A DNA stretch of 6,370 nt from Acidobacteriota bacterium (GTDB lineage: Bacteria; Acidobacteriota; HRBIN11). Position 1 is the first letter of the stretch, and every line of letters begins with the position of its first letter. The position numbers were made by a program, and so were the translations under genes. The stretch spans positions 1-6,370 of the forward strand of contig JAUQPV010000154.1 in the NCBI GenBank assembly GCA_030550225.1, in the 5' to 3' direction. The notes beneath the pieces are model-generated. The model saw nothing but the letters and a program-made list of their open reading frames with translations, did not search any database and was not told where the DNA came from. Shown one piece after another: positions 1-4,865 of this stretch.

Positions 1-1070
1 GGGCCTTCGCCCGAGGAGACCTCATCGTCATCTATCCCGAGGGGACGACCCACAACGAGCCCCGGGTCCAACGGATCAAGACCGGCGCCGCTCGAATCGC
101 CCTCGAAGCCGAGCACCGCCACGACGGACGGTTGGGCTTGGCCGTGATCCCCGTGGGCCTCAACTTCGAGGCCCGGAAATCCTTTCGAGGCCGCGTGCTC
201 CTCTGTATCGGGGAGCCTATCCCCCTCGCTCCCCACCTGGAGGTCTACCGAAGGGACCCCTGGAAGGCCGTCCAGGACCTGACGACGGAGATCCAGCGGG
301 GCATGGAAGCCCAGGTCATTCACATCGACCGGATCGACTTGACGGCCCTCGTCCGGGGGGTCGAAGCCCTATACAGGGATGACCTGGTGCAGGAACTGCG
401 GGTGGAACGGGGCCTCCCCCCGGAGCAGGTCGACCTGTTTCGCCTGTCCCGCACGATTGCCGACGCCGTCTGCTACTTCGTCACCCACGACCCCGGCCGG
501 GTCGAACGCCTCTGGCACCGCCTGCAGAGTTACGAGACTTTGTTGGTCGAATTCCGGCTCCAGGACAAGGTCGTCCGGACCCGGTTGACGACGCCCGGCC
601 CCAGGGTGCGGCTTCGGGACCTCGGGCTGGGTCTGCTGGGGTTGCCGGTCTTCCTTTACGGGGCCTTAACGAGCGGCCTGCCCTACTGGATCCCCCGGTG
701 GCTGGCCCGGCGCCGGGCCCGTAAGGAGACGGCCTATGCGACGGTGCGTTTTCTTGCTTCGGTCCTGCTCTTTCCCCTCTTCTGGGGCGGGGAGACTTGG
801 CTCGTCGCGACCCTCTCGAACCCCGGGATCGCAGCGGCATTCCTCCTGTCCCTGCCGTTGACCGGTCTCCTGGCCTACCACTATCTGGGTGGACTGGCCC
901 GTCTCGCGCAGGAACTCCGGTTCCTCCGGCTCGTTTGGATCCACCGGGGGGTGGCGCGCCGGATTCTGGCCAGCCGGCGTTGGATTCTGGAAGAGCTGGA
1001 GCAGGCCAAAGAGGAATATCTGAAAGCCCGCCGGGAGCACCTTCAGGGAAGTAGGGAGATAGGGAAGTAG
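1..1070 (+). CDS. PlsC-family acyltransferase (lysophosphatidate or glycerol-3-phosphate type), 5'-truncated by window edge
   Basis: The reading frame is open from base 3 and enters from outside the window, so the N-terminus, including the catalytic H-X4-D box, is missing. The first visible residues carry the PlsC substrate-binding block YPEGTTHNE (residues 11-19 of the visible part), then RIKTGAARIA and the VIPVGL strand. These are acyltransferase motifs III and IV, which bind glycerol phosphate. The C-terminal half has three hydrophobic segments (visible residues about 207-228, 247-270 and 275-295), with LPYWIPRWLARR before the second. That layout recalls the Gat1/Sct1-like glycerol-3-phosphate acyltransferase branch more than the short soluble-faced PlsC proteins. 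The expected role is acylation of a glycerol-phosphate backbone at the inner membrane during phospholipid synthesis; the exact acyl acceptor cannot be read from the sequence. The tail GSREIGK and the stop codon are encoded by an intergenic tandem repeat, so the native C-terminus may have been altered by repeat insertion. Confidence 0.85.
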   Translation, partial: AFARGDLIVIYPEGTTHNEPRVQRIKTGAARIALEAEHRHDGRLGLAVIPVGLNFEARKSFRGRVLLCIGEPIPLAPHLEVYRRDPWKAVQDLTTEIQRGMEAQVIHIDRIDLTALVRGVEALYRDDLVQELRVERGLPPEQVDLFRLSRTIADAVCYFVTHDPGRVERLWHRLQSYETLLVEFRLQDKVVRTRLTTPGPRVRLRDLGLGLLGLPVFLYGALTSGLPYWIPRWLARRRARKETAYATVRFLASVLLFPLFWGGETWLVATLSNPGIAAAFLLSLPLTGLLAYHYLGGLARLAQELRFLRLVWIHRGVARRILASRRWILEELEQAKEEYLKARREHLQGSREIGK

Positions 1071-1077
1071 GGAGATG
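1046..1077. repeat. Two tandem copies of a 16-base GGGAAGTAGGGAGATA repeat
   Basis: Bases 1046-1061 and 1062-1077 are direct copies differing only at the last base (A or G). Each copy is itself two related octamers, GGGAAGTA and GGGAGATA. The array covers the last codons and the TAG stop (1068-1070) of the acyltransferase gene and runs into the hairpin repeat that follows. Confidence 0.85.
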
Positions 1078-1083
1078 GGAGTA

Positions 1084-1106
1084 GGGGCAGGCCTTGTGCC
1101 TGCCCC
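1084..1106. repeat. Hairpin repeat GGGGCAGGC / GCCTGCCCC
   Basis: A perfect 9-base inverted repeat (1084-1092 with 1098-1106) encloses the loop CTTGT. The right arm can alternatively pair its TGCCCC (1101-1106) with GGGGCA at 1113-1118. It lies 13 bases after the acyltransferase stop and could slow or end transcription, but there is no T tract, so it is not a standard intrinsic terminator. It looks like a dispersed palindromic repeat. Confidence 0.7.
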
Positions 1107-1130
1107 CAGAATGGGGCAGTGTAAGGTAGC

Positions 1131-1224
1131 AGGAGCGCGGGCGTCTCGCCTGCGGGAGCGCAGACGTCCCCGTCTGCGGGAGCGTAGACGTCCCGTCTGT
1201 GGGAGCGCAGGCGTCCCCGCCTGC
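1131..1224. repeat. Array of four abutting 23-24-base hairpin units
   Basis: Four head-to-tail copies occupy 1131-1153, 1154-1177, 1178-1200 and 1201-1224. Each begins with (G/A)GGAGCG and contains a short hairpin of the type GCAGACG-TCCC-CGTCTGC. Copies 2 and 4 have perfect 7-base arms that differ by matched changes in both arms (CAGACG/CGTCTG against CAGGCG/CGCCTG). Copies 1 and 3 keep pairing through G-U wobbles. There are no spacers, so this is not a CRISPR array. It fills most of the gap between the acyltransferase gene and the next + strand gene. Confidence 0.85.
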
Positions 1225-1277
1225 ACCCTCCCCATCCTTCGGCACCGCCTGAAAAGCCGGTCGGCCGAGGCAGGTCC

Positions 1278-1910
1278 ATGCGTGAGGAGACCCGACGTCC
1301 GGAGGCGCCCGGCGAGGCGTTTGGAGAACTGCTCCGATACACGGTGGCAGGCTACGGGCTGGGCCTGTGCCTTGGGGCTCTCTTCGACTGGCTGGGCTGG
1401 GAGCAGAGCGGCCTCGGACAGTGGGCCGTGCGCACGCTGGCCGGCGAGGGCGAAAGCGTCTTCGAGGGCCTCTTCGCCCTACGACGGCGGCTCGCCGGCG
1501 CGGTCGGTTCCATGGCCGAGGCCTACGGATGGGGCAAGGCCCTGGGCATGGTCGTGCCCTGGGGGATCGATGCCGGAAGCCGGCTCCTCGGGATCGACGT
1601 CTACGGCGTGGAGGGCTTTTACATTCCCTACTTCTATGCCCTGAGCGACCAGATCGGGGCGAACCTGTCCGGCCTGGTCTACTTGCGGCGGACGACCGGG
1701 CGCTGGGGTTCGGCCCTGCGGGCGTACGTCCGGCATCCCGTCATGCTGGCCAGTCTGGCCGTGGTCCTGCTGGTCCCGGTGGGCCTCCTGACGGCCCGTC
1801 TCCTGGGCTTCCAGCCGACGACGCAGGTCTACACGGCCCTTGAGACCATCGCGGCCAACCTCTGCTGGGTCCCACCCCTGATAGGATGGCTCCAGGGGCA
1901 TAGGGCATAG
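1278..1910 (+). CDS. Unrecognised membrane protein of 210 residues
   Basis: I do not recognise this family. The ATG at 1278 follows a good ribosome-binding site, GAGG at 1267-1270 with seven bases of spacing. The protein has a charged N-terminus (MREETRRPEAPGE), a first hydrophobic segment at about residues 21-39, a Gly/Trp-rich middle (GWGKALGMVVPWGIDAG, about 84-100), an aromatic stretch FYIPYFYALSDQ (114-125), a strong transmembrane segment at about 155-177 and a weaker hydrophobic C-terminus at about 190-205. Two to four membrane passes are plausible. No catalytic motif is visible. It lies 207 bases downstream of the acyltransferase gene on the same strand, so co-transcription is possible but the repeat mosaic intervenes. 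The last codons and the TAG stop lie inside a GGGCATA heptamer array. Codon use and base composition match the neighbours, which supports a real gene. Confidence 0.75.
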   Translation: MREETRRPEAPGEAFGELLRYTVAGYGLGLCLGALFDWLGWEQSGLGQWAVRTLAGEGESVFEGLFALRRRLAGAVGSMAEAYGWGKALGMVVPWGIDAGSRLLGIDVYGVEGFYIPYFYALSDQIGANLSGLVYLRRTTGRWGSALRAYVRHPVMLASLAVVLLVPVGLLTARLLGFQPTTQVYTALETIAANLCWVPPLIGWLQGHRA

Positions 1911-1934
1911 GGCAAATGCTCTATGCCCTATGCC
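1896..1934. terminator. Convergent-gene palindrome built from GGGCATA heptamers, candidate bidirectional terminator
   Basis: Bases 1896-1916 are three heptamers (GGGCATA, GGGCATA, GGGCAAA). The inverted copy at 1921-1934 gives a perfect 14-base stem with 1897-1910, and the stem can grow by two G-C pairs and one G-T pair around an AAAT loop. It sits between the stop of the + strand membrane-protein gene (1908-1910, inside the left arm) and the stop of the - strand response regulator (1941-1943). The position suits a terminator for both directions. No T run follows in either direction, so strength is uncertain. Confidence 0.6.
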
Positions 1935-1940
1935 TGTCAT

Positions 1941-2603
1941 CTATCCCCGAGGCCGGGGCCGGTGTTCGTAGAAGAAGCGGGCCGCCTCGGTCCGGTTCGT
2001 CACCCCAATTTTCATGAATATGTTCTGAATGTGAAACTTTACTGTACTCAAGCTCAGGCCCAGCGTCCGGGCGATCTGCTTGTTGCTCAGACCCCGGGCG
2101 ACCAGCTCGAGGACCTCCCATTCCCGCCGGGATAGGTCCCGCCCGGCTTCGCCTTCCCCGGGGGCCCCCGCCAGCCACCGGTGGGCCGACCGGGGAAAGA
2201 CCAGGTGCCCGTGATAGACCTGTCGGATGGCCGCTACCGTCTGCTGGGGAGCGTCCGTCTTGAGGATGAAGCCGTCGGCCTGGTGCTCGATGGCCGCCCG
2301 GATCGACTCGCTATCGCCGAAGGCGCTCAGGATCAGGACCCGTACGGGCCAGCCCTCGGCCCGGATCCGCTGAAGGCAAGTCCATCCGTCCATGCCGGCC
2401 ATCTGGAGGTCCAGGACGACGACGTCGGGCCGGTAGCGTTGGAGGGCGTCCAGCAGTTGCTGGCCGTCGGTGGCCGTCGCCACGACTTCGATGTCCGGCT
2501 CTTGGTCTAAGAAGGACCGCAGACCCTGGAGGACCAGGGGGTGGTCGTCGGCTAAAACGATTCGGATAACTCCCTGAGGGAGTGTGTCACGAATGGCCTG
2601 CAT
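1941..2603 (-). CDS. NarL/FixJ-family response regulator with LuxR-type HTH
   Basis: At 220 residues this is the normal length for the family. The receiver domain (about 12-130) has the acidic pair D19-D20, the phospho-acceptor D65 in VVVLDLQM, the switch serine S93 in ILSAF and the conserved K115 in ILKTDAP, so it should be phosphorylatable. The C-terminal HTH (about 156-210) reads LSRREWEVLELVARGLSNKQIA followed by the recognition helix SLSTVKFHIQNIFMKIG, a textbook GerE/LuxR output domain that binds DNA, usually as a dimer. The ATG at 2603 lies inside the last codons of the upstream kinase gene, a 17-base overlap, and has no strong Shine-Dalgarno of its own, so translation is probably coupled. 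The cognate kinase is almost certainly that overlapping gene. Target genes cannot be read from the window. Transcription ends towards the palindrome at 1896-1934. Confidence 0.95.
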   Translation of the reverse strand: MQAIRDTLPQGVIRIVLADDHPLVLQGLRSFLDQEPDIEVVATATDGQQLLDALQRYRPDVVVLDLQMAGMDGWTCLQRIRAEGWPVRVLILSAFGDSESIRAAIEHQADGFILKTDAPQQTVAAIRQVYHGHLVFPRSAHRWLAGAPGEGEAGRDLSRREWEVLELVARGLSNKQIARTLGLSLSTVKFHIQNIFMKIGVTNRTEAARFFYEHRPRPRG

Positions 2604-3312
2604 GACCCGGTACCCAGACGGTGATGTGTGTGCCTTGACCGGGGCGGCTTTCGATGGTGAACGTACCTCCGACCAGCACGACCCGCTCCCGCATGCCCCG
2701 CAGTCCGATCCGCATGCGGCGGTCTGTCGGGGCCTGCGTCAGGACTCGCTCCACGTCAAAGCCGACGCCCTCATCCCAGACTTCCAGGACCACGCCGTCA
2801 TCTCGGGAATAGAGATGGACGTACTGCCGGTCCGTCCCGGCGTGGCGGTAGGCGTTCGAGAGGGCCTCCTGCAAGATCCGGTAAAGGACGATCTTGACCG
2901 GCGGGGCCACGTCGGGGATGGGCGGCGTGACGGCCAGCTCGACTCGGCATCCCGTCAGTTCTTCGTGCTGAATGACCAGACCCTCGAGTACGGAGACCAG
3001 GTCCCGTTTTTGAAATTCGGGCGGCGCGAAAGCGCCGATAAAGTTGCGGATACTCCACAGGGCGTTCCGGATCAAGGCCCCGACCTGGGTCAGGCTCTGG
3101 GCGACGGCTTCCGGACTCGGTCGGTCCCGGTCGTCGGCACTGACCAGTTTCTTCTGAAGGGCGTCGACCTGGGAGAGGGCGGCATACATGTCCTGGACGG
3201 GTCCGTCGTGGATATCCAGGACGATCCGGCACAACTCCCGTTCCGTCAGTTCCAAGAGTGTCGAGGGGGCCGGTCGAGTCCGACCACGACGGATGACTTT
3301 AGGAAATTTCAT
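2587..3312 (-). CDS. Soluble NarL/DegS-type (HisKA_3) sensor histidine kinase
   Basis: This 241-residue protein contains only the kinase core. The dimerisation/phosphotransfer domain (about 22-95) carries the H-box DIHDGPVQ with the phospho-accepting H35. The HATPase_c domain (about 135-236) has the N-box QEALSNAYRHA (E149, N153, H157), the G1 box WDEGVGFD (D180), the G2 region GLRGMRERV (203-211) and the GQGTHI segment (225-230). There is no signal peptide, membrane helix, PAS or GAF domain; only about 20 residues precede the H-box region. It is therefore a cytoplasmic enzyme that phosphorylates the overlapping response regulator, with input from another protein or a soluble signal. The ATG at 3312 is the first possible start: an in-frame TAA lies three codons upstream. 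A weak AAGGG precedes it. The 175-base leader separates it from the FBPase gene and may hold its own promoter. Confidence 0.93.
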   Translation of the reverse strand: MKFPKVIRRGRTRPAPSTLLELTERELCRIVLDIHDGPVQDMYAALSQVDALQKKLVSADDRDRPSPEAVAQSLTQVGALIRNALWSIRNFIGAFAPPEFQKRDLVSVLEGLVIQHEELTGCRVELAVTPPIPDVAPPVKIVLYRILQEALSNAYRHAGTDRQYVHLYSRDDGVVLEVWDEGVGFDVERVLTQAPTDRRMRIGLRGMRERVVLVGGTFTIESRPGQGTHITVWVPGHAGHS

Positions 3313-3403
3313 CGACCCTTACCCCTAAACATCCCGCCGAGTGCGGTCCGTACATTCTTTCCATAGGACCATAAAGACAGCATCGGGCCACGTCTGGCTC
3401 GCC

Positions 3404-3432
3404 TCTTAAATAATAAGCCCCTGGGCTTTCAA
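3404..3432 (-). promoter_or_regulatory. Candidate promoter for the kinase-regulator pair
   Basis: Read on the - strand, TTGAAA (3432-3427) is followed after 17 bases by TTAAGA (3409-3404), within the AT-rich run TTATTATTTAAG. That run stands out in GC-rich surroundings. The -35 is close to consensus and the -10 is poor; TATTTA with shorter spacing is an alternative. It lies about 90 bases upstream of the kinase start and downstream of the FBPase hairpin, the right place for an independent promoter. Confidence 0.35.
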
Positions 3433-3466
3433 GGGAAATGGACGCCGTCGTCCGGTGAAATGGGAG

Positions 3467-3485
3467 CCCGACCGGACGGGTCGGG
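3467..3485 (-). terminator. Hairpin directly after the FBPase stop
   Basis: Perfect 7-base arms, CCCGACC (3467-3473) and GGTCGGG (3479-3485), enclose a 5-base loop. The hairpin starts three bases past the FBPase stop codon (TAA, 3490-3488). The strand continues with CTCCCATTTC rather than a clear T tract, so it may be a weak terminator or a 3'-end protecting stem. Confidence 0.45.
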
Positions 3486-3487
3486 GT

Positions 3488-4501
3488 TTACCGATAGAGC
3501 GGCCGGCCCTCGCCGGTGTAATCGATCTGGCTGAAGCGCATCAGCTTGTCCAGACGATGGAGGGACCGGATGTACCGGACCGTCCCGGTCCGGCCCCGCA
3601 TGACGATACTGTCGGTGACGACGTTGTCGCGGTAGAACCGGACGCCCTGCAGGAGGGCGCCGTCGGTGATCCCCGTGGCGGCGAAGAAGACGTCGTCGGA
3701 GCGGACCAAGTCATCGACCGTCAGGGTCTCCCAGAGTCTCGGCCCGAGGGCCGCCTCCAGGCGGACCCGCTCCGTGGCGTCCTGGGGGGCCCGTCGGGCC
3801 TGGAGGGTCCCGCCCAGGGCCTTGACGGCGGCCGCGGCCAGGACGACCTCCGGGGCTCGGGCGATCCCCATTAGGACGTCGACGCCGGTCCCGGCCATCG
3901 CCGCCAGGATGGCGCCCAGGACGAAGCCTCCGGGGCTCCGTCGTACATAGACCCCGACAGACTGGATGGTCTGGATGAGGTCCTCGTGCCGGGGTTCGTC
4001 AACGACAAAGACGGTCATGTCTCGGATGTTTCGATGCAGGGCGGCGGCGATGCCCTCCAGGTTCTCGACGGGCCCCCGGTTCAGGTCAACGACGTCCCGG
4101 GCGGCGCCCTCGGCGACGAGGACCTCTACGTGCTGACAGGGACCGGGGTCCCACAGGCTCCACCGGTCGGCGAGGGCGACCATCGCCAACGTGTTGGGTC
4201 GATTCAGGGATTCGACCGGCGGGCCCTCGATGGGGTCGACGGCGACGTCGACGGCCGGGGGCCGGCCCGTCCCGACGAGCTCGCCCCGAAAAAGAGCCGG
4301 GACATCTCCTTTCTCACCCTCGCCGATCACGATCGTGCCGTCCATGTCGATCGTCTGGAGGACCAGCCGCATGGCCTGGGCGGCGGCGACGTCAGCCGAC
4401 GCCCGCTCGCCCCGCTCGGCCAGGCGGGCGGCGACCATAGCGGCGGCCTCGGTGGCCCGGACGAGCTCCAGGGCCAAGTTCCGTTGGGGTCGTTCACCCA
4501 T
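3488..4501 (-). CDS. glpX: Class II fructose-1,6-bisphosphatase, GlpX type, with altered active-site residues
   Basis: The enzyme removes the 1-phosphate of fructose-1,6-bisphosphate in gluconeogenesis or the Calvin cycle, with Mn2+ or Mg2+. I start it at the ATG at 4501 (337 residues) because GGAGGGGGG stands eight bases upstream; the TTG at 4516 would lie on that ribosome-binding site. GlpX landmarks run throughout: NLALELVRATEAAAM near the N-terminus, GTIVIGEGEK (about 55-64), VDVAVDPIEG (84-93), RSDDVFFAATGITDGALLQG (about 267-286) and the end block RSLHRLDK. Against E. coli GlpX from memory, D33, E57, E59, D85, E88 and E213 are kept (here D37, E61, E63, D89, E92, E218). However, the conserved T90 is P94, D61 is G65 and K29 is R33, and the GIGGAPEG loop reads GIARAPEV. 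Metal ligands are therefore intact but the phosphate side differs. The family is sure; full FBPase activity is not. Confidence 0.92.
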   Translation of the reverse strand: MGERPQRNLALELVRATEAAAMVAARLAERGERASADVAAAQAMRLVLQTIDMDGTIVIGEGEKGDVPALFRGELVGTGRPPAVDVAVDPIEGPPVESLNRPNTLAMVALADRWSLWDPGPCQHVEVLVAEGAARDVVDLNRGPVENLEGIAAALHRNIRDMTVFVVDEPRHEDLIQTIQSVGVYVRRSPGGFVLGAILAAMAGTGVDVLMGIARAPEVVLAAAAVKALGGTLQARRAPQDATERVRLEAALGPRLWETLTVDDLVRSDDVFFAATGITDGALLQGVRFYRDNVVTDSIVMRGRTGTVRYIRSLHRLDKLMRFSQIDYTGEGRPLYR

Positions 4502-4520
4502 TAGACCCCCCTCCAAAGGG

Positions 4521-4567
4521 ATTGGGAATTGCGGATTGCGAATTGCGAATTGTGAATTGCGGATTGG
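4521..4567. repeat. Heptamer tandem array, ATTGCGA type, 6.7 copies
   Basis: Consecutive 7-base units are ATTGGGA, ATTGCGG, ATTGCGA, ATTGCGA, ATTGTGA, ATTGCGG and a partial ATTGG. The array lies just upstream of the glpX ribosome-binding site and so would be in the leader of its transcript. An inverted array of the same family lies at 4842-4865. Confidence 0.9.
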
Positions 4568-4635
4568 AAATAAACATCACCGTTTGGTTCATGGGAATCC
4601 TGAGCCCTTTGGCCTTTCCGACCCCTTAGGGCATC

Positions 4636-4687
4636 GGTGCTGAGTCCTGGGTGTTCAGTGTTGGGTCCTTTTTCAAGAACCCAACAC
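4636..4687. repeat. GTGTTGA-type heptamers with a hairpin
   Basis: Units GTGCTGA, GTCCTGG, GTGTTCA and GTGTTGG follow one another in 7-base register from 4637. The last unit is part of a perfect 9-base inverted repeat, GTGTTGGGT (4658-4666) with ACCCAACAC (4679-4687), around a 12-base loop. The family recurs inverted at about 4795-4815 on the far side of the MITE-like element. Confidence 0.75.
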
Positions 4688-4797
4688 CTAGTGCTTCATC
4701 CCTTTTTGATTTGATGTTTGTAGTGCGGCGCCGCGGCGCCGCATGAGAAGCGCAATAAATTGCGCTACTACAAACTTTGAGATGGACAAAGCACTAG
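4688..4797. mobile_element. MITE-like palindromic element with CTAGTGCTT terminal inverted repeats
   Basis: The ends are perfect 9-base inverted repeats, CTAGTGCTT (4688-4696) and AAGCACTAG (4789-4797). Inside these are spacers of 19 and 13 bases, then a second 9-base inverted pair enclosing the structured core described separately. The total is 110 bases with no coding capacity, as expected for a non-autonomous, transposase-dependent element or a REP-like repeat. CTAG at the tips is itself a palindrome, so a CTAG target duplication cannot be told apart from part of the terminal repeat. It lies between two inverted GTGTTGA heptamer blocks, as if inserted into an older repeat. No transposase is present in the window. 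Confidence 0.5.
4716..4775. repeat. Three-way-junction palindromic core
   Basis: The outer stem GTTTGTAGT (4716-4724) pairs perfectly with ACTACAAAC (4767-4775). Directly inside is an 18-base perfect palindrome made only of G and C (4725-4742), then a six-base linker ATGAGA. Next comes a second hairpin, AGCGCAAT-AA-ATTGCGCT (4749-4766), abutting the outer stem. All but a few bases are paired, giving a compact two-armed fold in DNA or RNA. One hairpin is pure G/C and the other is mixed. Confidence 0.85.
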
Positions 4798-4815
4798 CAC
4801 CGAACACTCAACATC
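4795..4815. repeat. Inverted GTGTTGA-type heptamers
   Basis: Read on the - strand this gives TGTTGA, GTGTTCG, GTGCTA: the same family as 4636-4670 in opposite orientation. It overlaps the right tip of the MITE-like element. Confidence 0.6.
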
Positions 4816-4841
4816 CCAATTTAAGGCTCCCGTCCCCAAAA

Positions 4842-4865
4842 TTCGCAATCCGCAATTTTCAATCC
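4842..4865. repeat. Inverted ATTGCGA-type heptamers overlapping the reductase stop
   Basis: Units TTCGCAA, TCCGCAA and TTTTCAA followed by TCC are the reverse complement of the ATTGCGA family at 4521-4567. Bases 4840-4857 are the exact reverse complement of 4527-4544, an 18-base perfect inverted repeat spanning the gap. The array contains the reductase stop codon (TGA, 4861-4859). Confidence 0.85.

Larger units (their letters stand above)
4502..4858. other. Repeat-packed intergenic region upstream of glpX
   Basis: This 357-base gap has no plausible gene. From left to right it holds the glpX ribosome-binding site, an ATTGCGA heptamer array (4521-4567), about 65 bases without obvious repeats (4568-4634), GTGTTGA-type heptamers (4636-4670), a MITE-like element (4688-4797), inverted GTGTTGA heptamers (4795-4815) and inverted ATTGCGA heptamers (4842-4865). 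The only weak promoter-like match for glpX on the - strand is TTCCCA with 17 bases to TTTATT, in the repeat-free stretch near 4570-4600; both boxes match consensus at only four of six bases. No intrinsic terminator with a T tract is seen after the reductase gene. Confidence 0.7.

Noticed and set aside
1131..1224. Possible CRISPR array
   Set aside because: The 23-24-base units abut directly with no unique spacers, vary among themselves, and no cas gene is near.
481..1245. Long - strand reading frame of 254 codons
   Set aside because: The product is a Pro/Arg/Gly-rich string without domains, it is antisense to the acyltransferase gene and runs through the hairpin repeats; it is a GC-rich shadow.
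2569..2583. Short palindrome ACTCCCT-G-AGGGAGT near the kinase-regulator overlap
   Set aside because: It lies inside coding sequence and its length is compatible with chance; autoregulation by the response regulator is not supported by other copies in the leader.
2584..3366. + strand reading frame of 260 codons covering the kinase gene
   Set aside because: It is exactly antisense to a kinase with all its motifs intact, and its own product shows no family features.
3986..4504. + strand reading frame of 172 codons opposite glpX
   Set aside because: Antisense shadow of a clearly recognised gene, with no recognisable domain.
4499..4516. TTG start for FBPase at 4516, giving five extra residues
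   Set aside because: The TTG overlaps the strong GGAGG ribosome-binding site of the ATG at 4501, which is the better start.
4716..4775. Possible tRNA or intrinsic terminator
   Set aside because: The fold has two hairpins on one stem, not a cloverleaf, and no CCA end or T-loop sequence. There is no T tract to make it an intrinsic terminator.
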